A stretch of 64,000 bases of DNA from an uncultured Eubacteriales bacterium. Its GTDB lineage: Bacteria > Bacillota > Clostridia > Christensenellales > Aristaeellaceae. This document shows positions 26,107-34,100 of this stretch, one piece after another. A program made the position numbers and the translations under genes. The stretch is from NCBI GenBank assembly GCA_902765395.1, contig CACWZP010000006.1, positions 62,001 to 126,000 on the forward strand. The letters run 5' to 3'. Position 1 is the first letter of the stretch. Each line of letters starts with the position of its first letter. Below the pieces are notes generated by a model. It had not been told where the DNA came from and ran no database searches. It saw only the letters and a program-made list of their open reading frames with translations.

Positions 26107-26988
26107 TTAACATCGCCTTCGGATTGCCAGCCACCCCGCCAGGCCGCCCAGCGCGGCGGCGAGGGTGGCGACGTTGCACAGGTACCCAAAGCCGGCGCAC
26201 AGCCAGAAGCCGAACAGCCCCCAGCGCGCCGCCAGCGGCACCATGGGCAGCGCGTGGGCCAGCAGCAGCGCTCCGCCCCGGGCCAGCGCCGCACAGCCGC
26301 ACAGCAGCGGCAGAGCCATCCCGGCAGCGCAGAGCAGCCCCAGGCGGCGGGGTTTCACGGCGGAATCCGCCCGCCTGCACACGGCATCCGCCGCCACGCA
26401 GGCGTTCAGCGCGGCGTGGCAAAGGGCGAGTAAGAGCATCGCCGGCACATTCCCCGCAAGGGTCAGCACCGCCTCGCCCCGAAGGTACAGCCGCGACGGC
26501 CGGGGATCGAGGGCGAGACCCAGGTAGAACAGCACGGCGACAGCGACGAGCGCCATCCCCGCGGCGCCCATCCCCCGCCCCCCGCGCAGGTTCAAGAGCG
26601 CCGCCAGCATCAGCGCGATGGCCATGCCCCAGAGGAAGCCGTGTCGCAGCGGCAGGGTCAGCGCGCCCAGCTCCCCGGCGTTCAACACCGCCACCGCCGC
26701 CGCCACGGCCAGCAGCAGCGCGTGAAACAGCCCCACGATCCGGCCCTTCCCCCGCCCCAGCGCCTTGCGGCAGAGCGCGCCAAAACCGCCCGCGTCCACG
26801 CGGATCGCCCACTTCGCGCACAGCCCCAGCAGCAGCCCGAAGAGCGCCGAGGCCAGAGCCACGCCCGGCCAGGCCGCCCAGCCCAGCTGCATGAAGAAGA
26901 TCACCAGCGCCCGCCCGGAGGCGAAGCCGGTGGCCGCCGCGGCCCCCAGCGCCGCCATCGCCGCCCGCCAATCCCCATTTCTTTCCAT
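26107..26988 (-). CDS. YkvI-like membrane protein
   Basis: This 293-residue very hydrophobic protein has about eight membrane segments. The early motif ATGFASGRALVIFFMQ resembles the GFASGQE-FF signature of the YkvI family (COG3949, APC-like fold, function unknown). The ATG at 26986-26988 has no clear ribosome binding site of its own and lies 7 nt after a terminator-like stem; a second ATG at codon 11 is possible. It follows a small membrane protein and a P-loop ATPase on the same strand. Confidence 0.65.
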   Translation of the reverse strand: MERNGDWRAAMAALGAAAATGFASGRALVIFFMQLGWAAWPGVALASALFGLLLGLCAKWAIRVDAGGFGALCRKALGRGKGRIVGLFHALLLAVAAAVAVLNAGELGALTLPLRHGFLWGMAIALMLAALLNLRGGRGMGAAGMALVAVAVLFYLGLALDPRPSRLYLRGEAVLTLAGNVPAMLLLALCHAALNACVAADAVCRRADSAVKPRRLGLLCAAGMALPLLCGCAALARGGALLLAHALPMVPLAARWGLFGFWLCAGFGYLCNVATLAAALGGLAGWLAIRRRC

Positions 26989-26991
26989 GGC

Positions 26992-27034
26992 AAAACCCCC
27001 GTTTCACACGAATAGTATGCGAAACGGGGGCTTT
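26992..27034 (-). terminator. Hairpin immediately upstream of the YkvI-like gene
   Basis: CCCCCGTTTC (26996-27005) and GAAACGGGGG (27021-27030) form a perfect 10-bp stem with a 15-nt loop and TTTT on both sides. On the minus strand it ends 7 nt before the ATG of the YkvI-like gene. It could terminate the upstream pair of genes or hide the start region. Confidence 0.7.
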
Positions 27035-27057
27035 TGATAATCGGCGCGGGATCGGGA

Positions 27058-27160
27058 ATGCCCCCTCTCCGTCTGCTGCGCAGCCACCTCTCCCCCTCAC
27101 GGGGGCGAGGCAAGAATAAAGGTTGAGCGCTTCCTCACTGGGCGAGGCTGGAAGGAACGA
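27058..27160. repeat. Intergenic CCTCTCCG-type repeat, shorter copy
   Basis: CCTCTCCGTCTGCTGCGCAG and CCTCACGGGGGCGAGGCAAG resemble the block at 21050-21176 in order and composition, but are diverged. No gene is seen in 26989-27227. Confidence 0.45.
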
Positions 27161-27227
27161 TGAGCGCTTCCCCGCGGAAACCCGGCCAGGATCCGATAAA
27201 ATCATGGCAGCGACCGAGCAAGGAAAC

Positions 27228-27548
27228 TCACTCCCCCGCCGCGGCCTCCCGGGACAGCTCCTCGGCGGTCTTGTCCACGGGCGTCTGCTGCTCGTAGACC
27301 CAGCCCAGCGAGGGGTCTTCGGCGATGTCCAGCGGCTGGCCGTGCTCGTCCAGCTCCGGCGGCCGGGTCTCGCGGGTGGCCTCCTCGGCAAACTGCGGGT
27401 CCCGCTCGGTGGGGCCGCCCGCGCGCAGCAGCTTCAGTGAACCGCCCAGCAGCTGCACCGCCAGCACCACCGCCAGCACCGCCGCCACCAGGGCCACCGT
27501 CGCTACGGCCATGCGCGTCCATGCGGGCGCGCGCCTGCGCCTGTTCAA
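27228..27548 (-). CDS. Small single-pass membrane protein, unknown
   Basis: This 106-residue protein has a basic N-terminus (MNRRRRAPAWTR), one membrane helix at about residues 13-36, and an acidic, proline-rich tail (TRETRPPELDEHG, DPSLGWVYEQQ). I recognise no family. The start overlaps the stop of the P-loop ATPase by 4 bp (ATGA), so the two are translationally coupled and may act together at the membrane. Confidence 0.7.
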   Translation of the reverse strand: MNRRRRAPAWTRMAVATVALVAAVLAVVLAVQLLGGSLKLLRAGGPTERDPQFAEEATRETRPPELDEHGQPLDIAEDPSLGWVYEQQTPVDKTAEELSREAAAGE

Positions 27549-27970
27549 ACCGTATACTTCCGGACGTACTCCGGCACCTCATCCTCGGGCGAGCTGATGG
27601 ACAGCACGAAGCTGCAGTTGTGGGCGTTGGAAACCCGCTCCAGCTTCTCGAAAAACTGCTCCATCTCGATGTCGTCCAGCGGGGTCTTGACCAGCTTCTT
27701 GAAGGCGTCCACCGCGATCAGGGACAGGTCGAAATCGGCGGAAAGCATGCCGCAGACGAAGGCCAGGAACTCGTGGGCGGTGCACTTGTAGGCCGCCGGA
27801 TACTCGCTGGCGTCCACGAAGCGGATCTCGTGGCGCAGGTCGTACATGTAGCGCTTGTCGTCGTCGATGAAGATGATATTGCCGTGCTCGCTCTTCAGGG
27901 CGTCGTTGGTGATGTCGATCAGCCGCTTGGTCTTGCCGCTGCCCTTGTCGCCAAGGATTACTTTGATCAT
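27545..27970 (-). CDS. Small P-loop ATPase, unknown role
   Basis: This 141-residue protein starts MIKVILGDKGSGKTKRL, a Walker A motif at residues 8-15. A Walker-B-like strand is LSLIAVDAF, and a polar end of a beta strand appears in CSFVLSISS. It is far shorter than most ATPases and has no other domain. It resembles conserved clostridial proteins of unknown role with a minimal NTPase fold. It is first in a two- or three-gene unit, with AAGGAG upstream and its own promoter. Confidence 0.7.
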   Translation of the reverse strand: MIKVILGDKGSGKTKRLIDITNDALKSEHGNIIFIDDDKRYMYDLRHEIRFVDASEYPAAYKCTAHEFLAFVCGMLSADFDLSLIAVDAFKKLVKTPLDDIEMEQFFEKLERVSNAHNCSFVLSISSPEDEVPEYVRKYTV

Positions 27971-28006
27971 GTTTCTCCACTCCTTATCATTTCAGGTGGT
28001 ACCTTT

Positions 28007-28035
28007 ATTATACTATGGAACGCCGCAAAAAACAA
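28007..28035 (-). promoter_or_regulatory. Promoter of the P-loop ATPase gene
   Basis: On the minus strand TTGTTT (28030-28035), 17 bp, TATAAT (28007-28012), about 37 bp upstream of the ATG. Confidence 0.6.
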
Positions 28036-28106
28036 GGTGTGATGATGCAGGAATTTGCAGGCCGTCAGTCGAATACTCTCCTATTCACATCAGGAGGATA
28101 CATCCC

Positions 28107-28664
28107 ATGGCACATTTTGACGACGCGAGCATCCTGGAAACCACCGTGGAATCCAAGCGGGTCTTCGACGGCTTGATATTGCACATCGACCACGTCAACA
28201 ACCGCCTGCCCAACGGCAAGCTGGCCGCCCGGGAGGTGGCCCGCCACGTGGGTGCGTCCGCGGTGGTGCCCGTGGACGGGGACGGCAACGTGTGGCTGGT
28301 GAAGCAGTTCCGCGCGCCCATCGACCAGATCCTGCTGGAGGTGCCCGCCGGGAAGCTGGATTACAAGGGCGAGGACCGGCTGGAGGCCGCGAAGCGGGAG
28401 CTGAAGGAGGAGACGGGCCTGACCGCCGGGGAGTGGACGCACCTGTCTGACATCGTGACCACGCCGGGGTTCAGCGACGAGCTGATCAGCCTGTACCTGG
28501 CCCGGGACCTGTCCGCCGGCCAGAGCCACCCGGACGACGACGAGTTCCTGAACGTGGTGAAGCTGCCGCTGAACGAGCTTGTGGCCATGATCGCCCGGGG
28601 CCAGGTGACCGACGCCAAGACCATCTGCGCCGTGCTGCTGGCGGAAAAGGTCGTGAACGGATAG
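28107..28664 (+). CDS. ADP-ribose pyrophosphatase (Nudix)
   Basis: This 185-residue protein has the Nudix box GEDRLEAAKRELKEETGL and the upstream VPAGKLD typical of ADP-ribose pyrophosphatases; TPGFSDELISLYLA also matches that group. It would cleave ADP-ribose to AMP and ribose-5-phosphate. AGGAGG lies 9 nt before the ATG at 28107. A GNAT gene follows after 1 bp. Confidence 0.9.
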   Translation: MAHFDDASILETTVESKRVFDGLILHIDHVNNRLPNGKLAAREVARHVGASAVVPVDGDGNVWLVKQFRAPIDQILLEVPAGKLDYKGEDRLEAAKRELKEETGLTAGEWTHLSDIVTTPGFSDELISLYLARDLSAGQSHPDDDEFLNVVKLPLNELVAMIARGQVTDAKTICAVLLAEKVVNG

Positions 28665-28665
28665 C

Positions 28666-29235
28666 ATGATCTACACCGACAGCTATACCTACATGCCGGA
28701 GCTGGAAACCCCGCGTCTGCGCCTGCGCAAGCTGCAGATGCGGGACGCGGAGGACATCTTCCGCTACAGCCGGGACAGCGAGGTGGCGCGGCACGTGCTG
28801 TGGGACGCCCATCGCTCCGTGGGCGAGAGCCGCAGCTACCTGCGATACATGATCCGGCGCTACCGCAACCACGAGCCCGCCAGCTGGGGCATCGAGTGGA
28901 AGGAGACCGGCCGGATCATCGGCACCATCGGCTATATGTGGATCCAGACCGACAACTCCGCCGCCGAGGTGGGCTATTCCCTGGCCCGGGACTTCTGGAA
29001 CATGGGCATCATGACCGAGGCGCTGAAGGCGGTGATCGCCCACGGCTTCGGCAGGCTGAACCTGAACCGCATCGAGGCCCAGCACGAGACCACCAACCCC
29101 GCCAGCGGCGCGGTGATGCGCAAGTGCGGCATGGTGCGCGAGGGCCTGCTGCGCCAGCGGCTGTACAACAAGGGCCGCTATGTAGACGTGGAGCTGTACG
29201 CGATACTGCGCAAGGACTACAAGAGCAAGCTATAA
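28666..29235 (+). CDS. GNAT acetyltransferase, RimJ/RimL type
   Basis: This 189-residue protein begins ETPRLRLRKLQMRDAEDIF, the usual start of RimJ/RimL-like acetyltransferases. It has the acetyl-CoA region GYSLARDFWNMGIMTEALKA and the later ETTNPASGAVMRKCGM. The acceptor may be a protein N-terminus or a small molecule. It is probably translated with the Nudix gene. Confidence 0.88.
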   Translation: MIYTDSYTYMPELETPRLRLRKLQMRDAEDIFRYSRDSEVARHVLWDAHRSVGESRSYLRYMIRRYRNHEPASWGIEWKETGRIIGTIGYMWIQTDNSAAEVGYSLARDFWNMGIMTEALKAVIAHGFGRLNLNRIEAQHETTNPASGAVMRKCGMVREGLLRQRLYNKGRYVDVELYAILRKDYKSKL

Positions 29236-29297
29236 CGATTTCCGGCGAAGCCCTGTGGTCGCCGGACCGCGCGGTCTGTTTGCCTGAAGAGGCAATC

Positions 29298-29328
29298 ATC
29301 CGCTGATCGCGCACAATTCCAATGAAAA
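29298..29328. repeat. 30-bp dispersed repeat beside a terminator, copy 2
   Basis: TCCGCTGATCG followed by CGCACAATTCCAATGAAAA matches 24976-25007 with a few differences. It is next to the terminator shared by the GNAT and rpiB genes. Confidence 0.6.
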
Positions 29329-29360
29329 CGCGGGAGCGTCATCGACGCCCCCGCGTTTTT
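29325..29360. terminator. Bidirectional terminator between GNAT and rpiB genes
   Basis: AAAACGCGGGAGCGTC (29325-29340) pairs with GACGCCCCCGCGTTTT (29344-29359) with one mismatch; T-rich on both sides. Confidence 0.88.
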
Positions 29361-29374
29361 GATGTTGCCTGTCG

Positions 29375-29830
29375 TTATTCCTGCACGGACTCTCCCCGGT
29401 CCAGGGCCATGATCTTCTCCACGCGGCGGGCGTGGCGGCCGCCCTGGAATTCGGTGGTGAGGAAGGTGCGCACGATCTCCTCGGCCATCACGGGGCCGAT
29501 GGTGCGCGCGCCCATGGCGACGATGTTGGCGTCGTTGTGCTGCCGGGACAGCGCCGTGGAAACGGGCTCGGAGCACAGCGCGCAGCGCACGCCGTGGATC
29601 TTGTTGGCGGAGATGGAGATGCCGATGCCGGTGCCGCAGATCAGGATGCCCCGGTCGCACTCGCCGGACACCACGGCCTTGGCCACCTTCTCGGCATAGA
29701 TGGGATAGTCGGTGCTCTCGATGGAATCGGTGCCGAAGTTCACGACCTCATAGCCGTTCTCCTTCAGCCAGCCCATCACGTGGTTCTTCATGTCCACGGC
29801 GCCGTGGTCATTTCCGATCGCAATCTTCAT
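29375..29830 (-). CDS. rpiB: Ribose-5-phosphate isomerase B
   Basis: This 151-residue protein has the RpiB signatures MKIAIGNDHGAVDMK, ILICGTGIGISISANK and VRCALCSEPVSTALSRQHND, including the catalytic Cys of the CGTG loop. It interconverts ribose-5-phosphate and ribulose-5-phosphate. It lies 48 bp beyond the small membrane protein that ends the opp operon and could be its last gene, though it has its own ribosome binding site. Confidence 0.96.
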   Translation of the reverse strand: MKIAIGNDHGAVDMKNHVMGWLKENGYEVVNFGTDSIESTDYPIYAEKVAKAVVSGECDRGILICGTGIGISISANKIHGVRCALCSEPVSTALSRQHNDANIVAMGARTIGPVMAEEIVRTFLTTEFQGGRHARRVEKIMALDRGESVQE

Positions 29831-29878
29831 GGTACAAGTCCTTTCTTCGCGCCGCGCGGCGCGATCGCGTTTCCTGTG

Positions 29879-30172
29879 TTACTGGAACCAGACATACTGG
29901 CAGAACAGCACAAACAGCACCAGCCCCACGCAGAGCACGCCCACCACCAGCAGGGCCGCCTTCAGCGCGCCCCAGGTGAATAACCAGCTCTCCCTGTCGG
30001 TCAGCGGCGTCTCCCGGCGCTCGGGCCCGGCGCCCGCCTTCTCCGCCTCGCGACGCAGGGACGCCTCCGGGCTCTCGGGAGCATACCAGGGCATGCCCTC
30101 TACGTTCATGTTGACGATGGTGCGGCCGTCGTCCACCTCGGGCAGGCTCTTTCGGGGATCATTCCTCGCCAT
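29879..30172 (-). CDS. Small C-tail-anchored membrane protein, unknown
   Basis: This 97-residue protein is polar and charged over residues 1-65 and has one strong membrane helix at the C-terminus (about 70-95: ALKAALLVVGVLCVGLVLFV). I recognise no family. It overlaps the 3' end of oppF by 14 bp, which ties it to the peptide transporter operon. GGAGAG precedes the ATG by 5 nt. Confidence 0.65.
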   Translation of the reverse strand: MARNDPRKSLPEVDDGRTIVNMNVEGMPWYAPESPEASLRREAEKAGAGPERRETPLTDRESWLFTWGALKAALLVVGVLCVGLVLFVLFCQYVWFQ

Positions 30173-31163
30173 AACCGCTCTCCGGGTCGTAGATGTGGCA
30201 GGCGACGGTATGGCCGTTGCCCATGTCCAGCGTGCGCGGCACCTTCTGGCTGCACACCCCGCGGCACTTGCGGCAGCGCGTGTGGAACTTGCAGCCCGAG
30301 GGCGGGTTCGCCGGGGAGGGGATGCTGCCCTCCAGGATGATCCGGTTCATCTTCACCGTGGGATCCGGGATCGGGATGGCCGAGAACAGCGCCTGGGTGT
30401 AGGGATGCAGCGGGTTGGCGAAGATCTCGTCCTTGCTGGCGAACTCCACCATGTTGCCCAGGTACATCACGCCCACGGTGTCGGAGATGTGCTGCACCAC
30501 CGACAGGTCGTGGCTGATGAAGAGGTAGGTCAGGTTGAACTGCTTCTGCAGGTCCTCCAGCAGGTTGATGATCTGGGCCTGGATGGACACGTCCAGCGCG
30601 GACACCGGCTCGTCGCAGACGATGAAATCCGGGTTCAGGGCGATGGCGCGGGCGATGCAGATGCGCTGGCGCTGGCCGCCGGAGAACTCGTGGGGATAGC
30701 GGTCCTTCTGGTAGTCGTGCAGGCCGCAGGCCTTCATGATGCGGGACACATAGGCGTCGAACTCATTTTCCGGCACCAGGTGATGCTCGCGCACGGCCTC
30801 GCCGATGATCTCGCCCACGGGCAGGCGCGGGGACAGGCTGGAATAGGGATCCTGGAAGATCAGCTGGATCTTCGGCCGGAAATCCCGCAGGGCGCGGCCC
30901 TTCAGCTGGTCCAGGTGGGTGTCGCCGTTGAAGACCACCTCGCCGGAGGTCTTCGGCGTCAGGTTCAAAAGCGTCTTGCCCACGGTGGTCTTGCCGCAGC
31001 CGGACTCGCCCACCAGGCCCATGGTGGTGCCGCGCTTGATGGAGAAGGAAACGTCCTCCACGGCGTGCACCTGGCCCACCACGCGTCCGAACAGGCCCGC
31101 GCGGATCGGGAAGTACTTGCAGAGGTTGCGCACCTCCACCACGTTTTCATAGGTGGAACTCAT
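30159..31163 (-). CDS. oppF: Oligopeptide ABC transporter ATP-binding protein OppF
   Basis: This 334-residue ATPase has Walker A GLVGESGCGKTT, signature FSGGQRQRICIARA, Walker B PDFIVCDEPVSALD and the switch His in FISHDLS. The C-terminal oligo_HPY extension carries a cysteine cluster (CKFHTRCRKCRGVC) typical of Opp/Dpp ATPases. It pairs with OppD, with which it overlaps by 4 bp. Confidence 0.96.
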   Translation of the reverse strand: MSSTYENVVEVRNLCKYFPIRAGLFGRVVGQVHAVEDVSFSIKRGTTMGLVGESGCGKTTVGKTLLNLTPKTSGEVVFNGDTHLDQLKGRALRDFRPKIQLIFQDPYSSLSPRLPVGEIIGEAVREHHLVPENEFDAYVSRIMKACGLHDYQKDRYPHEFSGGQRQRICIARAIALNPDFIVCDEPVSALDVSIQAQIINLLEDLQKQFNLTYLFISHDLSVVQHISDTVGVMYLGNMVEFASKDEIFANPLHPYTQALFSAIPIPDPTVKMNRIILEGSIPSPANPPSGCKFHTRCRKCRGVCSQKVPRTLDMGNGHTVACHIYDPESGYGEE

Positions 31164-32311
31164 TCTTCCGCACCCCCTTTGTCAAAGTACCGCCAGCAGC
31201 TGACGATGTGGGTATCCGAGACGTGGATCTCCGGCGGATACTTGCCCTGGCAGCGCTCCACGCACTTTTCGCAGCGGTCGCGGAAATAGCAGTAGTCCGG
31301 CATGTTCACCGGGTTGGGCACCGCGCCGGGGATGGAGTACAGCCGGTCCACCTTCTTGTTGATGACGGGCTTGGACTCCATCAGGCCGATGGTGTAGGGA
31401 TGGCGCGGGTCGAGGAACACCTCACTGGCCAGGCCCTTTTCCACCACGCGGCCCGCGTACATGACCACCACGTAGTCCGCCATCTCGGCGATGACGCCCA
31501 GGTCGTGGGTAATCAGCATGATGGATGCGTTGATGCGGCTCTTCAGGTCGCGCAGCAGCTCCAGTATCTGGGCCTGGATGGTCACGTCCAGGGCCGTGGT
31601 GGGCTCGTCCGCGATGATCAGCCGCGGGTTGCAGGCCAGCGCCATGGCGATGACGATGCGCTGGCGCATGCCGCCGGAAAGCTCGTGGGGATAGCGGTTG
31701 TAGATGCCCTCGGCGTCCGCGATGCCCACCATCTTGATGGCCTCGATGGACCGGGACTTCACCTCGTCCTCGTCCATGTCGGGGTTGTGCAGCGCGATGA
31801 CCTCGTCCAGCTGGTAGCCGATGCGGAACACCGGGTTCAGCGAGGTCATGGGCTCCTGGAAGATCATGGAGACCACGTTGCCGCGCACCTTCTGCATAGC
31901 CTCGATGGGCATCTTTGCCACGTCGAAGGCCTTGCCGCCCAGGTTCAGGCGGATGGCGCCCTCCACGATCTGGCCGTTGGGCCGCTGCACCAGCTGCATG
32001 AGGCTCAGGCTGGTGACGGACTTGCCGCAGCCGGACTCGCCCACGATGCCCACGGTCTTTCCCACGGGCACGTTGAAGGTGACGCCGTCCACGGCCTTGA
32101 CCGTGCCCACGTCAGTGAAGAAATAGGTGTGCAGGTTGTCGAACTCCACCACGTTGCCGGGGTCCTTCATCTGCGTCAGGTATTCGCTCTCCGGCACATG
32201 CTTGCGGGAGAGGCGCTTGTCCAGCTTCTTGGTGATCTTCTGGTTCTCCCGGCTGATCCGGCGGGATTCCCGGGCGGAGATATAGCTGGTTTCGTTGCTC
32301 TTCTTGCTCAT
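31160..32311 (-). CDS. oppD: Oligopeptide ABC transporter ATP-binding protein OppD
   Basis: This 383-residue ATPase has Walker A GIVGESGCGKSVTS, signature LSGGMRQRIVIAMA, Walker B PRLIIADEPTTALD and switch His LITHDLG. The C-terminal cysteine cluster is CYFRDRCEKCVERC. An N-terminal extension of about 50 charged residues (SRRISRENQKITKKLDKRLS) is longer than in most OppD and may be a regulatory or partner-binding arm. Confidence 0.96.
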   Translation of the reverse strand: MSKKSNETSYISARESRRISRENQKITKKLDKRLSRKHVPESEYLTQMKDPGNVVEFDNLHTYFFTDVGTVKAVDGVTFNVPVGKTVGIVGESGCGKSVTSLSLMQLVQRPNGQIVEGAIRLNLGGKAFDVAKMPIEAMQKVRGNVVSMIFQEPMTSLNPVFRIGYQLDEVIALHNPDMDEDEVKSRSIEAIKMVGIADAEGIYNRYPHELSGGMRQRIVIAMALACNPRLIIADEPTTALDVTIQAQILELLRDLKSRINASIMLITHDLGVIAEMADYVVVMYAGRVVEKGLASEVFLDPRHPYTIGLMESKPVINKKVDRLYSIPGAVPNPVNMPDYCYFRDRCEKCVERCQGKYPPEIHVSDTHIVSCWRYFDKGGAEE

Positions 32312-32327
32312 GCTTCTGCCCTCCCCG

Positions 32328-34079
32328 TCAGCGCTTCATCTTGGGATCGAAGGCGTCGCGCAGGCCGTCGCCGACGAAGTTGAAGCCCAGCACCGTCAGC
32401 ACGATCAGCACGCCCGCGGGGATCCAGATGTACCAGAAGTTCGTCATCACGTAGATGTTGCTGGCCGCGTTGATGATGGAGCCCCAGGAGGCCAGCGGGT
32501 ACTTGATGCCCAGGCCCAGGAAGCTCAGCGTGGCCTCCGTCAGGATGATGCTGCCCAGGCCCATGGTGGCCTGCACGATCAGCAGGGGCATCACGTTGGG
32601 CACCAGGTGGCGGAAGATGCGCCGGGACACCCTGACGCCGGTGGCCTCGGTGGCCACCATGAAGTCCTGCTCGCGCAGGGACAGGATCTGGCCGCGCACC
32701 ACGCGGGCCACGCCCGTCCAGCCCATGATGCCCATGATGGCCATCAGCAGGAAGATGCGCGTGTAGGGGGGCACCTCGAAGGCGTCCATGATCGCGCCGG
32801 CGATGATCATCATCGGATAGTAGGGAATGGAGTTGAACAGGTCCACGAAGCGCATCAGCAGCGTGTCCACCCAGCCGCCGAAGTAGCCGGAGATGCCGCC
32901 GATGATGATGCCGATCAGGTTCTCCAGCAGCATGACCACGAAGCCGACCATCAGGGAGATGCGGCCGCCGTACATCAGGCGGGTGAGCACGTCCATGCCG
33001 TGGTCGTCGGTGCCCAGCGGGTGGGCCATGCTCGGCGCGGCATACATGTCGATCAGGTAGGTCTGCTGCTCGGTGTAGATGATATAGTTGTTCCCGCGCA
33101 TGCGGATGGTGTGCTTCTCGGTCTCGCCCGCGGCGTTCACATACTCAAACGCCATCTGCTTCTGGGTAATGGCCTCGGCCACGGCGGCCTTGTAGTCCAT
33201 CTCCAGGGTGGCGCCGGTGGTCATCGGGCTGACGATCACGTTGCTGACCGACGCCATCGCCTCGTCGCTGCCCGCGCGATAGATGACGGCGGAGTTGTCT
33301 GCGTCGCTGTCCAGGCGGTAGGCCTCGCCGTCCGCCTCGAAGGTCTGCTCGCCGGCGCGCAGGGCCAGCTCCGCGGCGCGGCGGAAGCCATAGCCCGACA
33401 CCAGGGCGTCGTCCTCACCGCCGAAGGCGTTGAAGTTGAGCAGGCTGGCGATGCCCGCCTCGCTCATGGTGCCCAGGGTGTAGGACTTGGCCTTGCCCTT
33501 GGTGAGCATAAAGCTCTGCCCGTCCACCTCGAACTGCAGGCTGCCGCCCTGCACGGCCTTGAGGGCCGCGTCCTTCACGGTGTCGGAGATCTCCTCGCCG
33601 GGTTTGGCCTTCACGTCCACGATCTTGCCCAGCATCGTCACGCTGCCAAGCTCCTTGGCGGTGCCGATGGCGTAGAAGTCCTCGCCCAGGCGATGCACGT
33701 TCCAGGACGCGCCGTCGGCCTCAAAGGCCACGTCGTCCTCCCCCACGTCCTTCACCACGCGGCTGAAGTTGGCGCGCACCAGCGTGGACAGCTGGGCGCC
33801 GTCCGGGGTGAAGAAGCGGTACTCGGTGTTGACCACGGCGCTGGCGTATTCCTTGTTGGCGCTGTCGGTCTTGTAGAACACCTGGTCCTGGCGGTAGGGG
33901 GAGATCACGCCGCCCAGGAACGAGAATACGAACATGAATGTGAGGATGATGATGCCCGCGATGGCCAGCTTGTTGCGGATGAACCGCTTGAAGACCATCA
34001 TGCCCGGCGACAGCACCTTGACGCGGCGGCCGTCGTCCAGGGCGAGCTGTTCATTGTTGTTGATCCTGTTTTCGCTCAT
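32328..34079 (-). CDS. oppC: Oligopeptide ABC permease OppC with large extracytoplasmic insert
   Basis: This 583-residue protein is about 280 residues longer than ordinary OppC. The first membrane helix (about 33-55) is followed by a soluble stretch of roughly 270 residues, then the usual permease core (about 340-580) with HPLGTDDHGMDVLTRLMYGG and the EAA region VATEATGVRVSRRIFRHLVP. Within the insert a beta motif recurs: VAFEADGASWNVHR, LQFEVDGQSFMLTK, QTFEADGEAYRLDS. The insert must face outside the cell, where it could contact OppA or peptide. The remaining permease looks functional. Confidence 0.92.
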   Translation of the reverse strand: MSENRINNNEQLALDDGRRVKVLSPGMMVFKRFIRNKLAIAGIIILTFMFVFSFLGGVISPYRQDQVFYKTDSANKEYASAVVNTEYRFFTPDGAQLSTLVRANFSRVVKDVGEDDVAFEADGASWNVHRLGEDFYAIGTAKELGSVTMLGKIVDVKAKPGEEISDTVKDAALKAVQGGSLQFEVDGQSFMLTKGKAKSYTLGTMSEAGIASLLNFNAFGGEDDALVSGYGFRRAAELALRAGEQTFEADGEAYRLDSDADNSAVIYRAGSDEAMASVSNVIVSPMTTGATLEMDYKAAVAEAITQKQMAFEYVNAAGETEKHTIRMRGNNYIIYTEQQTYLIDMYAAPSMAHPLGTDDHGMDVLTRLMYGGRISLMVGFVVMLLENLIGIIIGGISGYFGGWVDTLLMRFVDLFNSIPYYPMMIIAGAIMDAFEVPPYTRIFLLMAIMGIMGWTGVARVVRGQILSLREQDFMVATEATGVRVSRRIFRHLVPNVMPLLIVQATMGLGSIILTEATLSFLGLGIKYPLASWGSIINAASNIYVMTNFWYIWIPAGVLIVLTVLGFNFVGDGLRDAFDPKMKR

Positions 34080-34100
34080 TGGAACGTCCTCCTTTCCGCG

